A DNA stretch of 41,613 bases from an uncultured Eubacteriales bacterium (GCA_949841245.1 CATKYT010000009.1:1-41613), one strand, 5' to 3'; shown: positions 8,313 through 17,993, counted from the first letter of the stretch. Notes: a model not told the origin generated them from the sequence alone. Made by a program: numbers and translations.

Positions 8313-8879
8313 ATGATTATTAAAAACAAAACTTTGGTAAAAGTTGAAGAATCGGACTGCACAAAAAGTTTTAAAATTCCTGATGGCATTGAATACATAG
8401 GAGAAAAAGCATTTTATAATTGCAAAAACATAGAATTTGTTTACATTCCTGAAAGTGTGAAGGAAATTGGTAAAAAAGCATTTTGGGGATGTGAAAGTTT
8501 AAAAGCCCTTACCATTCCAAAAAATGTTTTAAGAATTGGAATGTATGCTATTGAATATTGCAAAAACATGGAAATATTGACAATAGAATCTGAAAAACTT
8601 TTAAACTGTGTAAAATCTTTTTACAGCGTTTATCCAAACTTCCAAAAAAATCTTTTAACAGAATGTTTAAAACTCAGATATGTCATAGTGCCCGATTCAA
8701 CAACAGACAACAACATAATTTTCACCAATATGGAAAAACGAAAATCTCAGACATATAAAATTCTTCGAGAAAAAGATTTTTATAAATATATCGAAAAGAA
8801 TAAAAATCGAATGCATAAAGAAACATTTAAGCGTTTAAATGAGATAAGAGAAAATAATGTTGGAATGAAAAAAGACTGA
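8313..8879 (+). CDS. BspA-type leucine-rich-repeat (LRR_5) protein
   Basis: Residues 18-80 hold LRR_5 repeats of the form IPDGIEYIGEKAFYNC and IPESVKEIGKKAFWGC; a third begins IPKNVLRIGMYAIEYC. The rest is lysine-rich and unrecognised. The 188-residue protein has no signal peptide or membrane helix, unlike the surface BspA proteins, so an intracellular role is more likely. Function unknown. It sits in the opposite direction between thrS and ytxC, genes that are adjacent in Bacillus and many Clostridia, so it may be an insertion. The same repeat type recurs in the DGR target at 21778-24561. Confidence 0.75.
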   Translation: MIIKNKTLVKVEESDCTKSFKIPDGIEYIGEKAFYNCKNIEFVYIPESVKEIGKKAFWGCESLKALTIPKNVLRIGMYAIEYCKNMEILTIESEKLLNCVKSFYSVYPNFQKNLLTECLKLRYVIVPDSTTDNNIIFTNMEKRKSQTYKILREKDFYKYIEKNKNRMHKETFKRLNEIRENNVGMKKD

Positions 8880-8897
8880 TAATTTCAGTCTTTTTTT
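8868..8897 (+). terminator. Terminator of the LRR gene
   Basis: AAAGACTGA, TAATT loop region, TCAGTCTTT and T-run. The stop codon lies within the left arm. Confidence 0.85.
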
Positions 8898-8924
8898 AAT
8901 TTTAATTTGCCAATTTTTAAACAA

Positions 8925-9701
8925 TTATTTCAACACCGAAAACTTGTCAATCTTTTCCAAACTTTTGTTGTAACAAACATTTATTCTTTCTTCAAAAATC
9001 TTGGACAAAAATCCAGCAGTATTGTCATCTCCACAACAATAAAGGTTTATTTTCTTAGGTGAAAGTTCAATTAAAGAAGAAACCAAACCTTCTTTGGAAA
9101 GTTTTTCATAGTCACCATCCACTTCGCTGTTTTCCAACTTTAAAAAATAGCCGTTTTCATCTTGAAAGACATTTATTTCTTCTTCGCAAACTTCCAAATT
9201 GTCAATCAAGAATTTTAAAAGATCAAAAAACGCTTCGTTTGAAACCAAAAACTCACTGTTTTCATTAGCTAGTGTAATAAGTTCCGCCCATTTATCTCTC
9301 AACGCTTTCAATTTGAAATAATAAAAAGAATCTAAAAATAAATTTTTATCCAAATCCAAATTCTTGCTTATGATATAGAAATCTGTTTCCTTGTCAAAAT
9401 TGATAAGTGCCTTTTTAAAAGCAGTAAGACTTATATCTTCATGAAGTGGCAGACGCAAATTTTCAGACAGATACATTTCCTTATAAAAATTGCAAACCAC
9501 TTTAATTAAACATCTTTCAACAACAACTCTTACACGAGATTGTTCTTCCATAGGACAACCAATAACAATAAAGATTTTGTCAAATTCTTCATAACATGTT
9601 ACAACCGCCCCAAACTCTGCTGTCTGTGATTTTATGGTTTGATAAACAAATTTTGCAATTTGAATATTTTTAGAATTGACCGAGATTGAAAGTTCCCACA
9701 T
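8925..9701 (-). CDS. ytxC: YtxC-like protein (putative sporulation protein family)
   Basis: A 258-residue soluble protein. The central block with a DSFYYFKLKALRDKW segment (about residues 124-138), an acidic helix region and the closing SSLIELSPKKINLYCCGD (about 209-226) resemble the YtxC family. The location supports this: ytxC is normally the neighbour upstream of thrS on the same strand, as here apart from the intervening LRR gene. The biochemical role is unknown; the family is linked to spore formers. AAAGGAG precedes the ATG. The match is from memory of the family pattern, so confidence is moderate. Confidence 0.6.
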   Translation of the reverse strand: MWELSISVNSKNIQIAKFVYQTIKSQTAEFGAVVTCYEEFDKIFIVIGCPMEEQSRVRVVVERCLIKVVCNFYKEMYLSENLRLPLHEDISLTAFKKALINFDKETDFYIISKNLDLDKNLFLDSFYYFKLKALRDKWAELITLANENSEFLVSNEAFFDLLKFLIDNLEVCEEEINVFQDENGYFLKLENSEVDGDYEKLSKEGLVSSLIELSPKKINLYCCGDDNTAGFLSKIFEERINVCYNKSLEKIDKFSVLK

Positions 9702-9766
9702 AAAAACTCCTTTCCACTATATAGTATGCAACCACTTTAAAAATACTCAAAAAGTTTTATTTTTGT

Positions 9767-9795
9767 TTGACATTTATTTTTAAAACTTATATTAT
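9767..9795 (+). promoter_or_regulatory. Promoter of the lipoprotein gene
   Basis: TTGACA, 17-bp spacer, TATTAT, followed by AAGGA about 12 nt before the ATG. Confidence 0.7.
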
Positions 9796-9820
9796 TTAAC
9801 TAAGGATTAATAATATATAT

Positions 9821-10642
9821 ATGAAGAAAAAATTTACAACAGCATTTTTGGCATTATTTGTGATTGCCCCAATCTTCGCATTATTAGGATGCGGAGATGT
9901 TTCTTCATACAAAATTATGGCAAGGTCAAGTTCTTACGGACAAGGCACTGTTTCTGGCGAAGGAACTTATGAAGAAAACTCCACAGTGACATTAAAAGCC
10001 ACAGTTACAAACAAAAACAGCACCTTTCTTGCTTGGCTTAAACAAGACGGACAAATAATAGCCAATGACGACAACTTCAAAATTGAAAATAACGATAACA
10101 ACGGAAGAATTGTTGGAAGCACACTTTCTTTTACTTCATCAGAAAGCACACGCGGGACATATACAGCAGTTTTCAGCGAAAGTGCTGAAACGATGCAATA
10201 TGTAAAACTTGACAGTTTTCGAATTTCTGACAAAGCCTATGATGAAAATGGAAATTTCATAACCAATCCAACCGAAATTACAGGAAGCAGTCTAAATTTA
10301 AATGTTGAATTTTCACAAGGCGTAAATTCCAGCGACATTTCCACAGTTGAAGTTCAAGAAGATTTAGATGTTGAAATCAATCAAAAAATAAACGCAGGCA
10401 CCGCTTACACCCTTAAACTTGATGCAAGAAATGCCTGCCAAATCAGAATAAACGCAACCTTTCGTCAAGGTGGACTTATGACTCCTGCAAATTTCAGAAA
10501 CGAATTGTTACTTGGCACAAGCAGTAAGTCCGAATTTGGTGATGTCATTTTCCAAAATGGTTATTACAACATGGTTTTCAGTTTTTCTATAAACAGCGAA
10601 AATTATTATTTCATCACAACTTATCGCATTTTAAGTGTTTAA
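9821..10642 (+). CDS. Lipoprotein with bacterial repeat (InlB-B/Flg_new-like) domain
   Basis: Classical lipoprotein signal: MKKK, hydrophobic segment, lipobox LLGC with C24 as the lipidated residue. Residues about 35-120 resemble the beta-rich bacterial repeat domain (a GxGTVSGEGTYEENSTVTLKA pattern ending in GTYTAVF), often found in extracellular proteins. The C-terminal half (about 130-273) is a further, unrecognised beta-rich region. Predicted to be anchored outside the membrane; ligand unknown. Its stop overlaps the convergent truA stop by 4 nt, leaving no room for a separate terminator. Confidence 0.75.
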   Translation: MKKKFTTAFLALFVIAPIFALLGCGDVSSYKIMARSSSYGQGTVSGEGTYEENSTVTLKATVTNKNSTFLAWLKQDGQIIANDDNFKIENNDNNGRIVGSTLSFTSSESTRGTYTAVFSESAETMQYVKLDSFRISDKAYDENGNFITNPTEITGSSLNLNVEFSQGVNSSDISTVEVQEDLDVEINQKINAGTAYTLKLDARNACQIRINATFRQGGLMTPANFRNELLLGTSSKSEFGDVIFQNGYYNMVFSFSINSENYYFITTYRILSV

Positions 10643-11379
10643 TCGAAATATTCCACACTTTTTAAATATAACCCACATGCTGGCATAGTTTTGCCAGCAT
10701 ATTTTCTTTCCCCACTTAAAAGAGCATTCTTAACACTTTCAATTGTCAACCTTCCGCTTCCAACTTCCAACAATGTCCCCACCAAAATGCGAACCATGTT
10801 ATATAAAAACCCGTTTCCAGTCACTTCAAAAGTCATGATTCTTCCTTTCTTAGAAACATTCAAATCAAAAATTTCTCTTTCAAAATTTTGCACATTTGTG
10901 TCCGCACTGCAAAAGCCATGAAAATTATGTTTTCCAATTAAAAGTTTTTGTGCTTGTTCAATTTTTTCAACATCAACATCAAAACCATACCACGCACGCA
11001 AATTGTGATATATGGCACTTACTTCTCCACCGATTTGCACAACATAACGATAAGTTTTTCTTTTGGCAGAAAAGCGTGCATGAAAATAGTCACTTGCAAG
11101 TTCCACTTTCTTTATTCTGACATCTTCTTGCAATAAATTATTGAGTGCCGTCTTAAAATTCTTAGGTGGCATAATGTTTTCAATTCTGACGGAAGCAACT
11201 TGACATAAAGCATGAACCCCTTTGTCAGTTCTTCCGCTTCCTTCAACACTTACTTCTTCGCCAGTCAATTTAAAAATAGCTTCTTCAACATCGCCCTGAA
11301 TGGTGCGTCTGCCATTTTGTTTTTGCCAACCAAAAAACGCACTTCCATTATATTCGATAAATAATTTCAAATTTCTCAT
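10639..11379 (-). CDS. truA: tRNA pseudouridine synthase A
   Basis: Converts uridines 38-40 in the anticodon arm of tRNAs to pseudouridine. The catalytic aspartate is D52 in SGRTDKGVHA; the N-terminal IEYNGSAFFGWQKQ and the late FLYNMVRILVGTLLEVG motif are typical. The length of 246 residues is normal. There is no Shine-Dalgarno; TAAAAT ends 6 nt before the ATG, so the mRNA is probably leaderless. Divergent from nifJ. Confidence 0.96.
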   Translation of the reverse strand: MRNLKLFIEYNGSAFFGWQKQNGRRTIQGDVEEAIFKLTGEEVSVEGSGRTDKGVHALCQVASVRIENIMPPKNFKTALNNLLQEDVRIKKVELASDYFHARFSAKRKTYRYVVQIGGEVSAIYHNLRAWYGFDVDVEKIEQAQKLLIGKHNFHGFCSADTNVQNFEREIFDLNVSKKGRIMTFEVTGNGFLYNMVRILVGTLLEVGSGRLTIESVKNALLSGERKYAGKTMPACGLYLKSVEYFD

Positions 11380-11385
11380 AATTAT

Positions 11386-11414
11386 ATTTTAATTATTTGC
11401 ACTTAAAAAATCAA
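11386..11414 (-). promoter_or_regulatory. Promoter of truA, leaderless type
   Basis: Minus strand TTGATT, 17-bp spacer, TAAAAT, then exactly 6 nt to the ATG. Confidence 0.6.
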
Positions 11415-11430
11415 ACATAATCAAAAAAAT

Positions 11431-11459
11431 TTGACTAAAACATTAAAAATATTTATTAT
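11431..11459 (+). promoter_or_regulatory. Promoter of nifJ
   Basis: TTGACT, 17-bp spacer, TATTAT, followed by a ribosome-binding GGAG 6 nt before the ATG at 11488. A further TATAAT lies slightly downstream. Confidence 0.7.
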
Positions 11460-11487
11460 AATTATATATTATTAAATGGAGAAAAGC

Positions 11488-14400
11488 ATGAAAAAAGTAA
11501 TTGATGGAAACACAGCCACAGCCATGGTGGCATATAAACTTTCACAAGTTATTCCAATCTATCCAATCACACCATCATCGCCAATGGCTGAATATTGTGA
11601 TGGTGAACTTTCAGGTGGACACAAAAACATTTTTGGCGAACTTCCAACTTTGGTGGAAATGCAATCCGAAGGCGGAGCAATTGGGGCTGTTCATGGTGCG
11701 CTTTGCACTGGTGCAATGACCACAACTTTCACTTCCAGCCAAGGGCTTCTTCTTATGATTCCAAACCTTTATAAACTTGCTGGTGAGCATCTTCCATGCG
11801 TCATTCATGTTGCCGCTCGTGCAGTGGCATCACATGCTCTTTCCATTTTTGGCGATCATTCAGATGTTATGGCAACTCGTCAAACAGGAGTTTTGCTTTT
11901 GTCATCTTCATCTGTTCAACAGGCTCATGACTTTGCTTTGATTGCACATATTTTGGCATATAAAACTTCACTTCCAGTAATTCACTTTTTTGACGGATTT
12001 CGCACATCTCACGAAATTCAAAAAATTGAAACATTGTCAGATGAGCAAATTAAAATGTTGCTTCCAACACAAGAAATTGAAAAGTTTAAAAAATCTCGCA
12101 TGACCAGTGACAACCCTTATCAAAAAGGCACAGCACAAGACCCATGTGTATTTTTCCAAAATCGTGAACTTTCTTCACCAATTTACAACGATGTTCACAA
12201 AATTTTGAAAACAATTTTAAAAGACTTTGCTTCCGTCACTGGCAGAAAATATAATCCTTATGACCTTACAGGAAATAAACAAGCCAAAAATGTCATTGTC
12301 AGCATGGGTTCATCTTGCGAAACAATTGAAGAAGTCATCACAAGTGACCCTTCTTTTAAAGAAACTGCTTTGGTCAATGTCCATCTTTACCGCACCTTTG
12401 ACAGCGATGCATTTCTTTCAAGTTTACCAAAAAACACCGAAAAAGTAATTGTTCTTGACCGAACAAAAGAATGTGGCGGTCGTGAACCACTTTTCTTGGA
12501 TGTTGCTTGTGCTTTAAAAAACACCACAATTAAAGTAATTGGCGGAAGATATGGGCTTGGCGGAAAAGAGTTTACCCCAAGCATGGTTAAAGCCGTTATT
12601 GACAATTTTGAAACTATGAAAGACAACTTTACAGTTGGCATTGATGATGATGTCAACCATTCTTCATTACCTTTGCAAGAATATCATCCTAAAACCAAAA
12701 CTTTGTTGCAAATGAAATTTTTTGGTTTAGGTTCTGACGGAACTGTTTCCGCAAGCAAAAGCACAATCAAAATTTTGGGAACAGAACTTGACAAATATGT
12801 TCAAGGATATTTTGAATATGACAGCAAAAAAAGCGGAAGTCTAACCCGCTCTCACATTCGCATAAGTGATCAACCAATCCAAAGCACTTATCTTGTGGAC
12901 AATGCCGATTTCATAACAATCAACAATTTCTCATTTGTGCATAGATACAATTGTTTGGAAGGTTTGAAAAAAAGCGGAAAAGTGCTTATAAACACCATCT
13001 TTTCTGCTGATGAAGTCAACAAAGTTTTGCCAGACAGTTACATTGAAACTCTTAAAAAACAAAATGCAAAATTGTTTGTCATTAATGCACAAAAACTTGC
13101 CGAAGAAGTTGGTTTAAAAAACAAAATCAACATCATTATGCAAACTGCTTTGTTTAAAGTCAGCGAAATTATTGAGTTTAAGGAAGCAAAACAACAAATT
13201 GAAAAACAGATTAAAAACATCTTTATAAAAAAAGGTCAAGAAGTGGTCAACAAAAACATTGATGCTTCCCGCCTTACAGAAAAAAGAATTGAAGAAGTGG
13301 ATGTAAACAAACTTGTTCCACAAAAAGTTGCCATGTTTGAAAAATCTATCAACGACAAGTTTTATGAAAAAATTATGAAACCAATTGAAAAACTTCAAGG
13401 AGATAAATTGCCTGTTTCCAAATTTGATGAATGTGGAAGACTTCCAACAGGCACAGCAGAATTTGAAAAACGCGGTTTTGCTGGACACCTGCCACAATAT
13501 TTGCCTTTAAACTGCATTCAATGCGGAAATTGTGTCATTGCCTGCCCACATAATGCCATCAGGCCAGTTTTGGTAAAAGGCGAAACCCCAGAAGACATTG
13601 AATTTGCCAAAGCATTTGGCATGGATGGTTATTTTTATCGTCTTCAAGTCAGCCCAGAAGACTGCACAGGCTGTGGAGTTTGTGCCAACACTTGCCCAAG
13701 TAAAAACAAAGCACTTGTAATGACCAAGGCAAATGAAATTTTAGATAAAGAAAAATCAAATTACAACAGATTGAAAAAAATTAAAACAGAAAAAAACACA
13801 CCATTTTCCACTGACCTTGCAAAAGGTTTGCAATTTAAAGACAGTTATTTTGGTTTTTCTGGTGCATGTGCAGGTTGTGGGGAAACTCCTTACATTAAAC
13901 TTGCAACTTCACTTTTTGGTCAGCGTATGTTGATTGCAAATGCAACTGGCTGTTCCAGCATCTATGGTGGTTCTTATCCAAGTTGCCCTTATCTTAAAGA
14001 CGAAACTGGAAAAGGTCCTGCATGGGCAAACTCGTTGTTTGAAGACAACGCTGAATTTGGGCTTGGCATGAAACTTGGTTCCAAATACACCGAAACCACT
14101 TCCCCAAGTGTTTGGCTTATTGGTGGAGATGGTTGGGCTTATGACATTGGCTATGGCGGACTTGACCATGTGTTGAATGGCAAAGAAAATGTCAACATTC
14201 TGGTTTTAGACAGTGAAGTTTATTCCAACACAGGTGGTCAGGCTTCAAAATCGACCCCACGCGGAGCAATGGTTAAGTTTGCAAATTCTGGAAAGCAAAC
14301 CAAAAAGAAAGATTTGGTGGCTTTGGCAATTGCATCAAAAAATTGTTATGTTGCACAAGTCAGCCTTGGAGCAAACATAAACCAATGCATAAAAGCATTT

Positions 14401-14733
14401 AAAGAAGCAGAAAGTTTTAATGGACCAAGTTTAATTGTGGCATACAGCCCTTGCGTGAACCATGGATTTGACATGTCACAAACCACAACCGAAATGCGCA
14501 AAGCAGTGGAATGTGGCTATTGGACATTACTTCGTTACAATCCACAAACAGACAACTTGTCACTTGACTCAAACAGTGATTTTGATAAATATGAAGAATA
14601 TTTAAACGGAGAACAAAGATTCAGCGTAATTAAAGAACTTAAAGGTGAAGAAGCAAACAAAATGTTGGAAGAAAGCAAACAAGATGCCATAAACAGACTG
14701 GAAACGATTAAAAAATTCATAAAAAATAACTAA
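11488..14733 (+). CDS. nifJ: Pyruvate:ferredoxin (flavodoxin) oxidoreductase
   Basis: Oxidatively decarboxylates pyruvate to acetyl-CoA and CO2, reducing ferredoxin; the central enzyme of anaerobic fermentation. A single fused chain: N-terminal pyruvate-binding domain (YPITPSSPMAE), gamma domain, two 4Fe-4S motifs (CIQCGNCVIAC from residue 676, CTGCGVCANTC from 726), further cysteines for the third cluster (CAGCGE), and the thiamine diphosphate site (GGDGWAYDIGYGG with SNTGGQ). About 1081 residues, slightly shorter than the usual 1170-1190, apparently at the C terminus. An ATG at 11476 is in frame, but GGAG just upstream of 11488 favours the later start. Confidence 0.97.
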   Translation: MKKVIDGNTATAMVAYKLSQVIPIYPITPSSPMAEYCDGELSGGHKNIFGELPTLVEMQSEGGAIGAVHGALCTGAMTTTFTSSQGLLLMIPNLYKLAGEHLPCVIHVAARAVASHALSIFGDHSDVMATRQTGVLLLSSSSVQQAHDFALIAHILAYKTSLPVIHFFDGFRTSHEIQKIETLSDEQIKMLLPTQEIEKFKKSRMTSDNPYQKGTAQDPCVFFQNRELSSPIYNDVHKILKTILKDFASVTGRKYNPYDLTGNKQAKNVIVSMGSSCETIEEVITSDPSFKETALVNVHLYRTFDSDAFLSSLPKNTEKVIVLDRTKECGGREPLFLDVACALKNTTIKVIGGRYGLGGKEFTPSMVKAVIDNFETMKDNFTVGIDDDVNHSSLPLQEYHPKTKTLLQMKFFGLGSDGTVSASKSTIKILGTELDKYVQGYFEYDSKKSGSLTRSHIRISDQPIQSTYLVDNADFITINNFSFVHRYNCLEGLKKSGKVLINTIFSADEVNKVLPDSYIETLKKQNAKLFVINAQKLAEEVGLKNKINIIMQTALFKVSEIIEFKEAKQQIEKQIKNIFIKKGQEVVNKNIDASRLTEKRIEEVDVNKLVPQKVAMFEKSINDKFYEKIMKPIEKLQGDKLPVSKFDECGRLPTGTAEFEKRGFAGHLPQYLPLNCIQCGNCVIACPHNAIRPVLVKGETPEDIEFAKAFGMDGYFYRLQVSPEDCTGCGVCANTCPSKNKALVMTKANEILDKEKSNYNRLKKIKTEKNTPFSTDLAKGLQFKDSYFGFSGACAGCGETPYIKLATSLFGQRMLIANATGCSSIYGGSYPSCPYLKDETGKGPAWANSLFEDNAEFGLGMKLGSKYTETTSPSVWLIGGDGWAYDIGYGGLDHVLNGKENVNILVLDSEVYSNTGGQASKSTPRGAMVKFANSGKQTKKKDLVALAIASKNCYVAQVSLGANINQCIKAFKEAESFNGPSLIVAYSPCVNHGFDMSQTTTEMRKAVECGYWTLLRYNPQTDNLSLDSNSDFDKYEEYLNGEQRFSVIKELKGEEANKMLEESKQDAINRLETIKKFIKNN

Positions 14734-14769
14734 ATGTAGTATAATTATTATAAGAAACATACAAATTGT

Positions 14770-14798
14770 TTGACAAATTCGACAAAATTTTTTAAAAT
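14770..14798 (+). promoter_or_regulatory. Promoter of the glycerophosphodiesterase gene
   Basis: TTGACA, 17-bp spacer, TAAAAT, then AAAGG before the ATG. Confidence 0.75.
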
Positions 14799-14819
14799 AG
14801 TTATATAAAAAGGATATTT

Positions 14820-15566
14820 ATGAATAGAGAAACCGATTTGTTTAAAACTTGGCTTGTGGAAACACCTTTGGCTCACAAAGGACTTCACACAAAAAACATA
14901 CCTGAAAATTCACTCAGTGCTTTTTCCAACGCCATTGAAAAAGGCTATGGAATAGAACTTGATGTTCAACTTTTGGCAGACGACACAATTGTCGTTTTCC
15001 ACGATGACTCTTTGGCAAGAATGACAGGAAATGATGGTTACATCAGATTTTTGAATAAAGAAGATTTAAAAGCTTTGACTTTAAAAGGCTCAAAAGAGCG
15101 CATTCCAACTTTCCAAGAAGTGCTTGAACTCGTAAATGGAAAAGTTCCACTTTTGATTGAAATTAAAAACAAACATAAAGTTGGAAAACTTGAACAAAAA
15201 GTGATTGACATGTTGAAAAAATATAATGGTGAATATGCAGTTCAATCTTTTAATCCATTTTCACTTGCCTATTTCAAAAAACATGCCCCACACATCATTC
15301 GTGGACAAATTGCTGGCGAACTTAAAAATGAAGATATTAAACTTAGTTTTGTGGAACGCTTTGTCATGAAACGCATGACTTTAAACAAAACAGTAAGTGA
15401 ACCAGATTTCATTTCATATGAAGCAATATGCCTGCCAAATCGCTTTGTTAAAAAATATAAACATTTGCCACTTTTGACTTGGGTTGTTCACAGTAAAGAA
15501 CAATATCACAAAATAATTAAACATTGTGACAACATAATCTTTGAAGATTTTGACCCTGAAATTTAA
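14820..15566 (+). CDS. Glycerophosphodiester phosphodiesterase (GDPD)
   Basis: Predicted to hydrolyse glycerophosphodiesters to glycerol-3-phosphate and an alcohol. The TIM-barrel catalytic residues are visible: H19 in LAHKGLH, E29/N30 in PENS, E46 and D48 in IELDVQ, and H61 in VFHDD. No signal peptide, so cytoplasmic. 248 residues, normal for the short bacterial class (UgpQ/YqiK-like). Stands alone with its own promoter and terminator. Confidence 0.92.
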   Translation: MNRETDLFKTWLVETPLAHKGLHTKNIPENSLSAFSNAIEKGYGIELDVQLLADDTIVVFHDDSLARMTGNDGYIRFLNKEDLKALTLKGSKERIPTFQEVLELVNGKVPLLIEIKNKHKVGKLEQKVIDMLKKYNGEYAVQSFNPFSLAYFKKHAPHIIRGQIAGELKNEDIKLSFVERFVMKRMTLNKTVSEPDFISYEAICLPNRFVKKYKHLPLLTWVVHSKEQYHKIIKHCDNIIFEDFDPEI

Positions 15567-15570
15567 AAAT

Positions 15571-15600
15571 AAAAGCACACTTTTTCTTGTGTGCTTTTTT
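15571..15600 (+). terminator. Terminator after the GDPD gene
   Basis: 10-bp stem AAAAGCACAC/GTGTGCTTTT, 8-nt T-rich loop, T-run. Confidence 0.85.
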
Positions 15601-15641
15601 AATTTTAAAACAAAGTTTTTCACAAAAATAAGAAGCATTTG

Positions 15642-17387
15642 CTATTCCACTGTCACCGACTTTGCCAAGTTTCTTGGTTTGTCAGGATTAAATCCCAACA
15701 TCAATGCATAATTAAATGCCAAAAGTTGCAAAGGTATAACGCTGACAATAGGCATTAAAATTTCATCAAAACTTGGCAAATCAATTCTGAAATCGACTTC
15801 CACATTGTGAACAAGATTGGAAATCAAAAGAACTTTTCCGCCACGAGCCTTAACTTCTTCAATGTTGCTTTCAACCTTAGACTTTAAGTTTTCCACAGTG
15901 GAAATGGCAATCACCAAAGTGTCCTTATCAATAAGTGCAAGAGTGCCATGTTTAAGTTCGCCAGAAGCCATGCCCATGCAATTTAAGTAAGCAATTTCTT
16001 TTAATTTCAAACTTGCTTCCAAACTTGTGACATAGTCTTGACCACGACCAATGAAGAACACTTTTTTAAATTTAGAAATTGGCAACAAAAGATTGTCGTC
16101 AAAATTTAAATAATCATATCTTAAAACAAAATCTTTAAGCAAATCTTGTTCATCAATTTTTGCAAGTTTTAAAACCAGAATTAAAAGAGTAAACACTTGC
16201 GAAACATAGGCCTTAGTGGAAGCCACAGCAACTTCTTTTCCAGCAAAAGTTGGAAGCACATAATCTGCAATATGTTCCAAAGTGGAATAAGGCACATTAG
16301 TGACACACATCACCTGCATACCTTTTTCCTTAACCAATTTTGCACATGCAATTGTGTCAGCAGTTTCCCCACTTTGGCTGACAAAAACATAAAGACAATT
16401 TTTGGAAAGAACCCGATTGGCATATCTAAATTCACTTGCAATTGAAACCTGACATTGTTTTCGACAAAATTTTTCCAAATACAAAGCACCCATAAGACTG
16501 CTGTGATAAGCAGTTCCACAGGCTATGAAATGAAATTGTTTGAATTTTCCAAGTTCGTTAAGCAAATGTTCATTTAAATAATTTTCAGAAAAATATTTAA
16601 AAAAAGTTTTTTTAAGCACAATAGGTTGTTCTTTAATTTCTTTCAACATGAAATATTTTTCATTTAAGTTTTCGTCTGCAAAATCAAAATTACTGATATT
16701 TAATGCTGACTTTTCAATTTTTTCACCATTTTTATTAAAAAATTCCAGTTTTTTTGCATTCGCAACAACAAACTCATCATCTTCAAGTATGTAACATTCT
16801 TCAAACTTTTTCGCAAAAATGGAAATATCACTCCCTGCCATGCAACCATTTTCATTTACAGCAACCATAAGTGGACTGTTGCGTTTTGCCAAATAAATTT
16901 TTTCAGATTTTCTCTCTATAAGACAAACAGCAAAACTGCCTTCCACCATGTTGCAAGCACTTATAAGTTTATCTAAAATTTTTCCTTCTTGCTTTTCAAT
17001 TAAATTAACTAAAACTTCTGTGTCAGTTTGAGAATATAAATTGTCAATTTGAAATTGTTTTTTAAGTTTTTCATAGTTCTCAACAATTCCATTATGAACC
17101 AATGCAAAACTTTTACTATAAGAAACATGCGGATGAGCATTTTCAACACTCACCTTTCCATGAGTTGCCCAACGCGTATGACCAATTACAACATCAGACT
17201 GCAAATTTGAAGAAATTTTTGCTTGTAAATTTTTAATCTGACCAACACTTTTAACATGTTTAATTTCACCATTTTCAAGATAAGCAATACCACTGGAATC
17301 ATAACCCCTGTATTCCAATTTTCTCAACCCATCAACAACAAGTTCAACACCATTTTTAAAGCCAATGCTGGCACAAATTCCGCACAT
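15642..17387 (-). CDS. glmS: Glutamine-fructose-6-phosphate aminotransferase (isomerizing)
   Basis: Makes glucosamine-6-phosphate for peptidoglycan precursors. The N-terminal class II glutaminase domain begins MCGICA with C2 as nucleophile and shows GHTRWATHG; two SIS sugar-isomerase domains follow (SQSGETADT), and the C terminus PRNLAKSVTVE is diagnostic. 581 residues, slightly short of about 600. GAGG lies 5 nt before the ATG. It follows rsmD by 44 nt. No glmS ribozyme is present in that gap. Confidence 0.97.
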   Translation of the reverse strand: MCGICASIGFKNGVELVVDGLRKLEYRGYDSSGIAYLENGEIKHVKSVGQIKNLQAKISSNLQSDVVIGHTRWATHGKVSVENAHPHVSYSKSFALVHNGIVENYEKLKKQFQIDNLYSQTDTEVLVNLIEKQEGKILDKLISACNMVEGSFAVCLIERKSEKIYLAKRNSPLMVAVNENGCMAGSDISIFAKKFEECYILEDDEFVVANAKKLEFFNKNGEKIEKSALNISNFDFADENLNEKYFMLKEIKEQPIVLKKTFFKYFSENYLNEHLLNELGKFKQFHFIACGTAYHSSLMGALYLEKFCRKQCQVSIASEFRYANRVLSKNCLYVFVSQSGETADTIACAKLVKEKGMQVMCVTNVPYSTLEHIADYVLPTFAGKEVAVASTKAYVSQVFTLLILVLKLAKIDEQDLLKDFVLRYDYLNFDDNLLLPISKFKKVFFIGRGQDYVTSLEASLKLKEIAYLNCMGMASGELKHGTLALIDKDTLVIAISTVENLKSKVESNIEEVKARGGKVLLISNLVHNVEVDFRIDLPSFDEILMPIVSVIPLQLLAFNYALMLGFNPDKPRNLAKSVTVE

Positions 17388-17431
17388 ATAAACCTCGTTA
17401 AATTTATATATGCAGTGACAAAAAAAATGTC

Positions 17432-17959
17432 TTAAAATCTTAGGTAAGTCAGTTGAATTGTTCCATATCTTTTTTCATCGAAAACATTAAACATTCCGTA
17501 ATCAAAATTATCTTCGCAAGCATGTTCACAGACAATAATTCCATCTTCTGCCAAAATTTTCTTTTCATAAATCAAATTTAAAATCTTTTCATATAATCCA
17601 CTTTTATAAGGTGGGTCAAGCAAAATTAAATCAAATTGCTTGTCCACTACTTCCAAGAAAGTGCAAGCATCACATTTGCTCACTTGTGCATTTTCACCAA
17701 TTGTTTTCAAATTGGCTTTTGTCATCATGACGCTTCTGGCGTCTTTGTCCACAAAAACAACTTCTTCTGCTCCACGACTTAACGCTTCAATTCCAAGTGC
17801 ACCTGTTCCGCAAAACAGATCCAAAACTTTTTTGTTTGGCACAAAAAATTGCAATTTGACAAAAAGTGATTGTTTCACTTTGTCCGTAGTTGGACGGATA
17901 TGATTAAACTTATTTTCAAGAAGTCGCCTTCCCTTATATTTTCCTGCATCAATTCTCAT
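17432..17959 (-). CDS. rsmD: 16S rRNA (guanine(966)-N(2))-methyltransferase
   Basis: Methylates G966 of 16S rRNA (E. coli numbering) during 30S assembly. Shows RPTTDKVKQSLF (22-33), the SAM-binding LDLFCGTGALGIE (46-58) and the catalytic DPPY (115-118). 175 residues, normal. No Shine-Dalgarno: TATAAT ends exactly 6 nt before the ATG, so translation is probably leaderless. Lies between alr and glmS on the same strand. Confidence 0.93.
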   Translation of the reverse strand: MRIDAGKYKGRRLLENKFNHIRPTTDKVKQSLFVKLQFFVPNKKVLDLFCGTGALGIEALSRGAEEVVFVDKDARSVMMTKANLKTIGENAQVSKCDACTFLEVVDKQFDLILLDPPYKSGLYEKILNLIYEKKILAEDGIIVCEHACEDNFDYGMFNVFDEKRYGTIQLTYLRF

Positions 17960-17965
17960 AAAAAA

Positions 17966-17993
17966 ATTATAGCATTATTTAATTAAATTTCAA
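17966..17993 (-). promoter_or_regulatory. Promoter of rsmD, leaderless type
   Basis: Minus strand TTGAAA, 16-bp spacer, perfect TATAAT, 6 nt, ATG. It lies at the 3' edge of alr. Confidence 0.7.

Noticed and set aside
17388-17431. glmS ribozyme upstream of glmS
   Set aside because: Only 44 nt separate rsmD and glmS, too short for the ribozyme.
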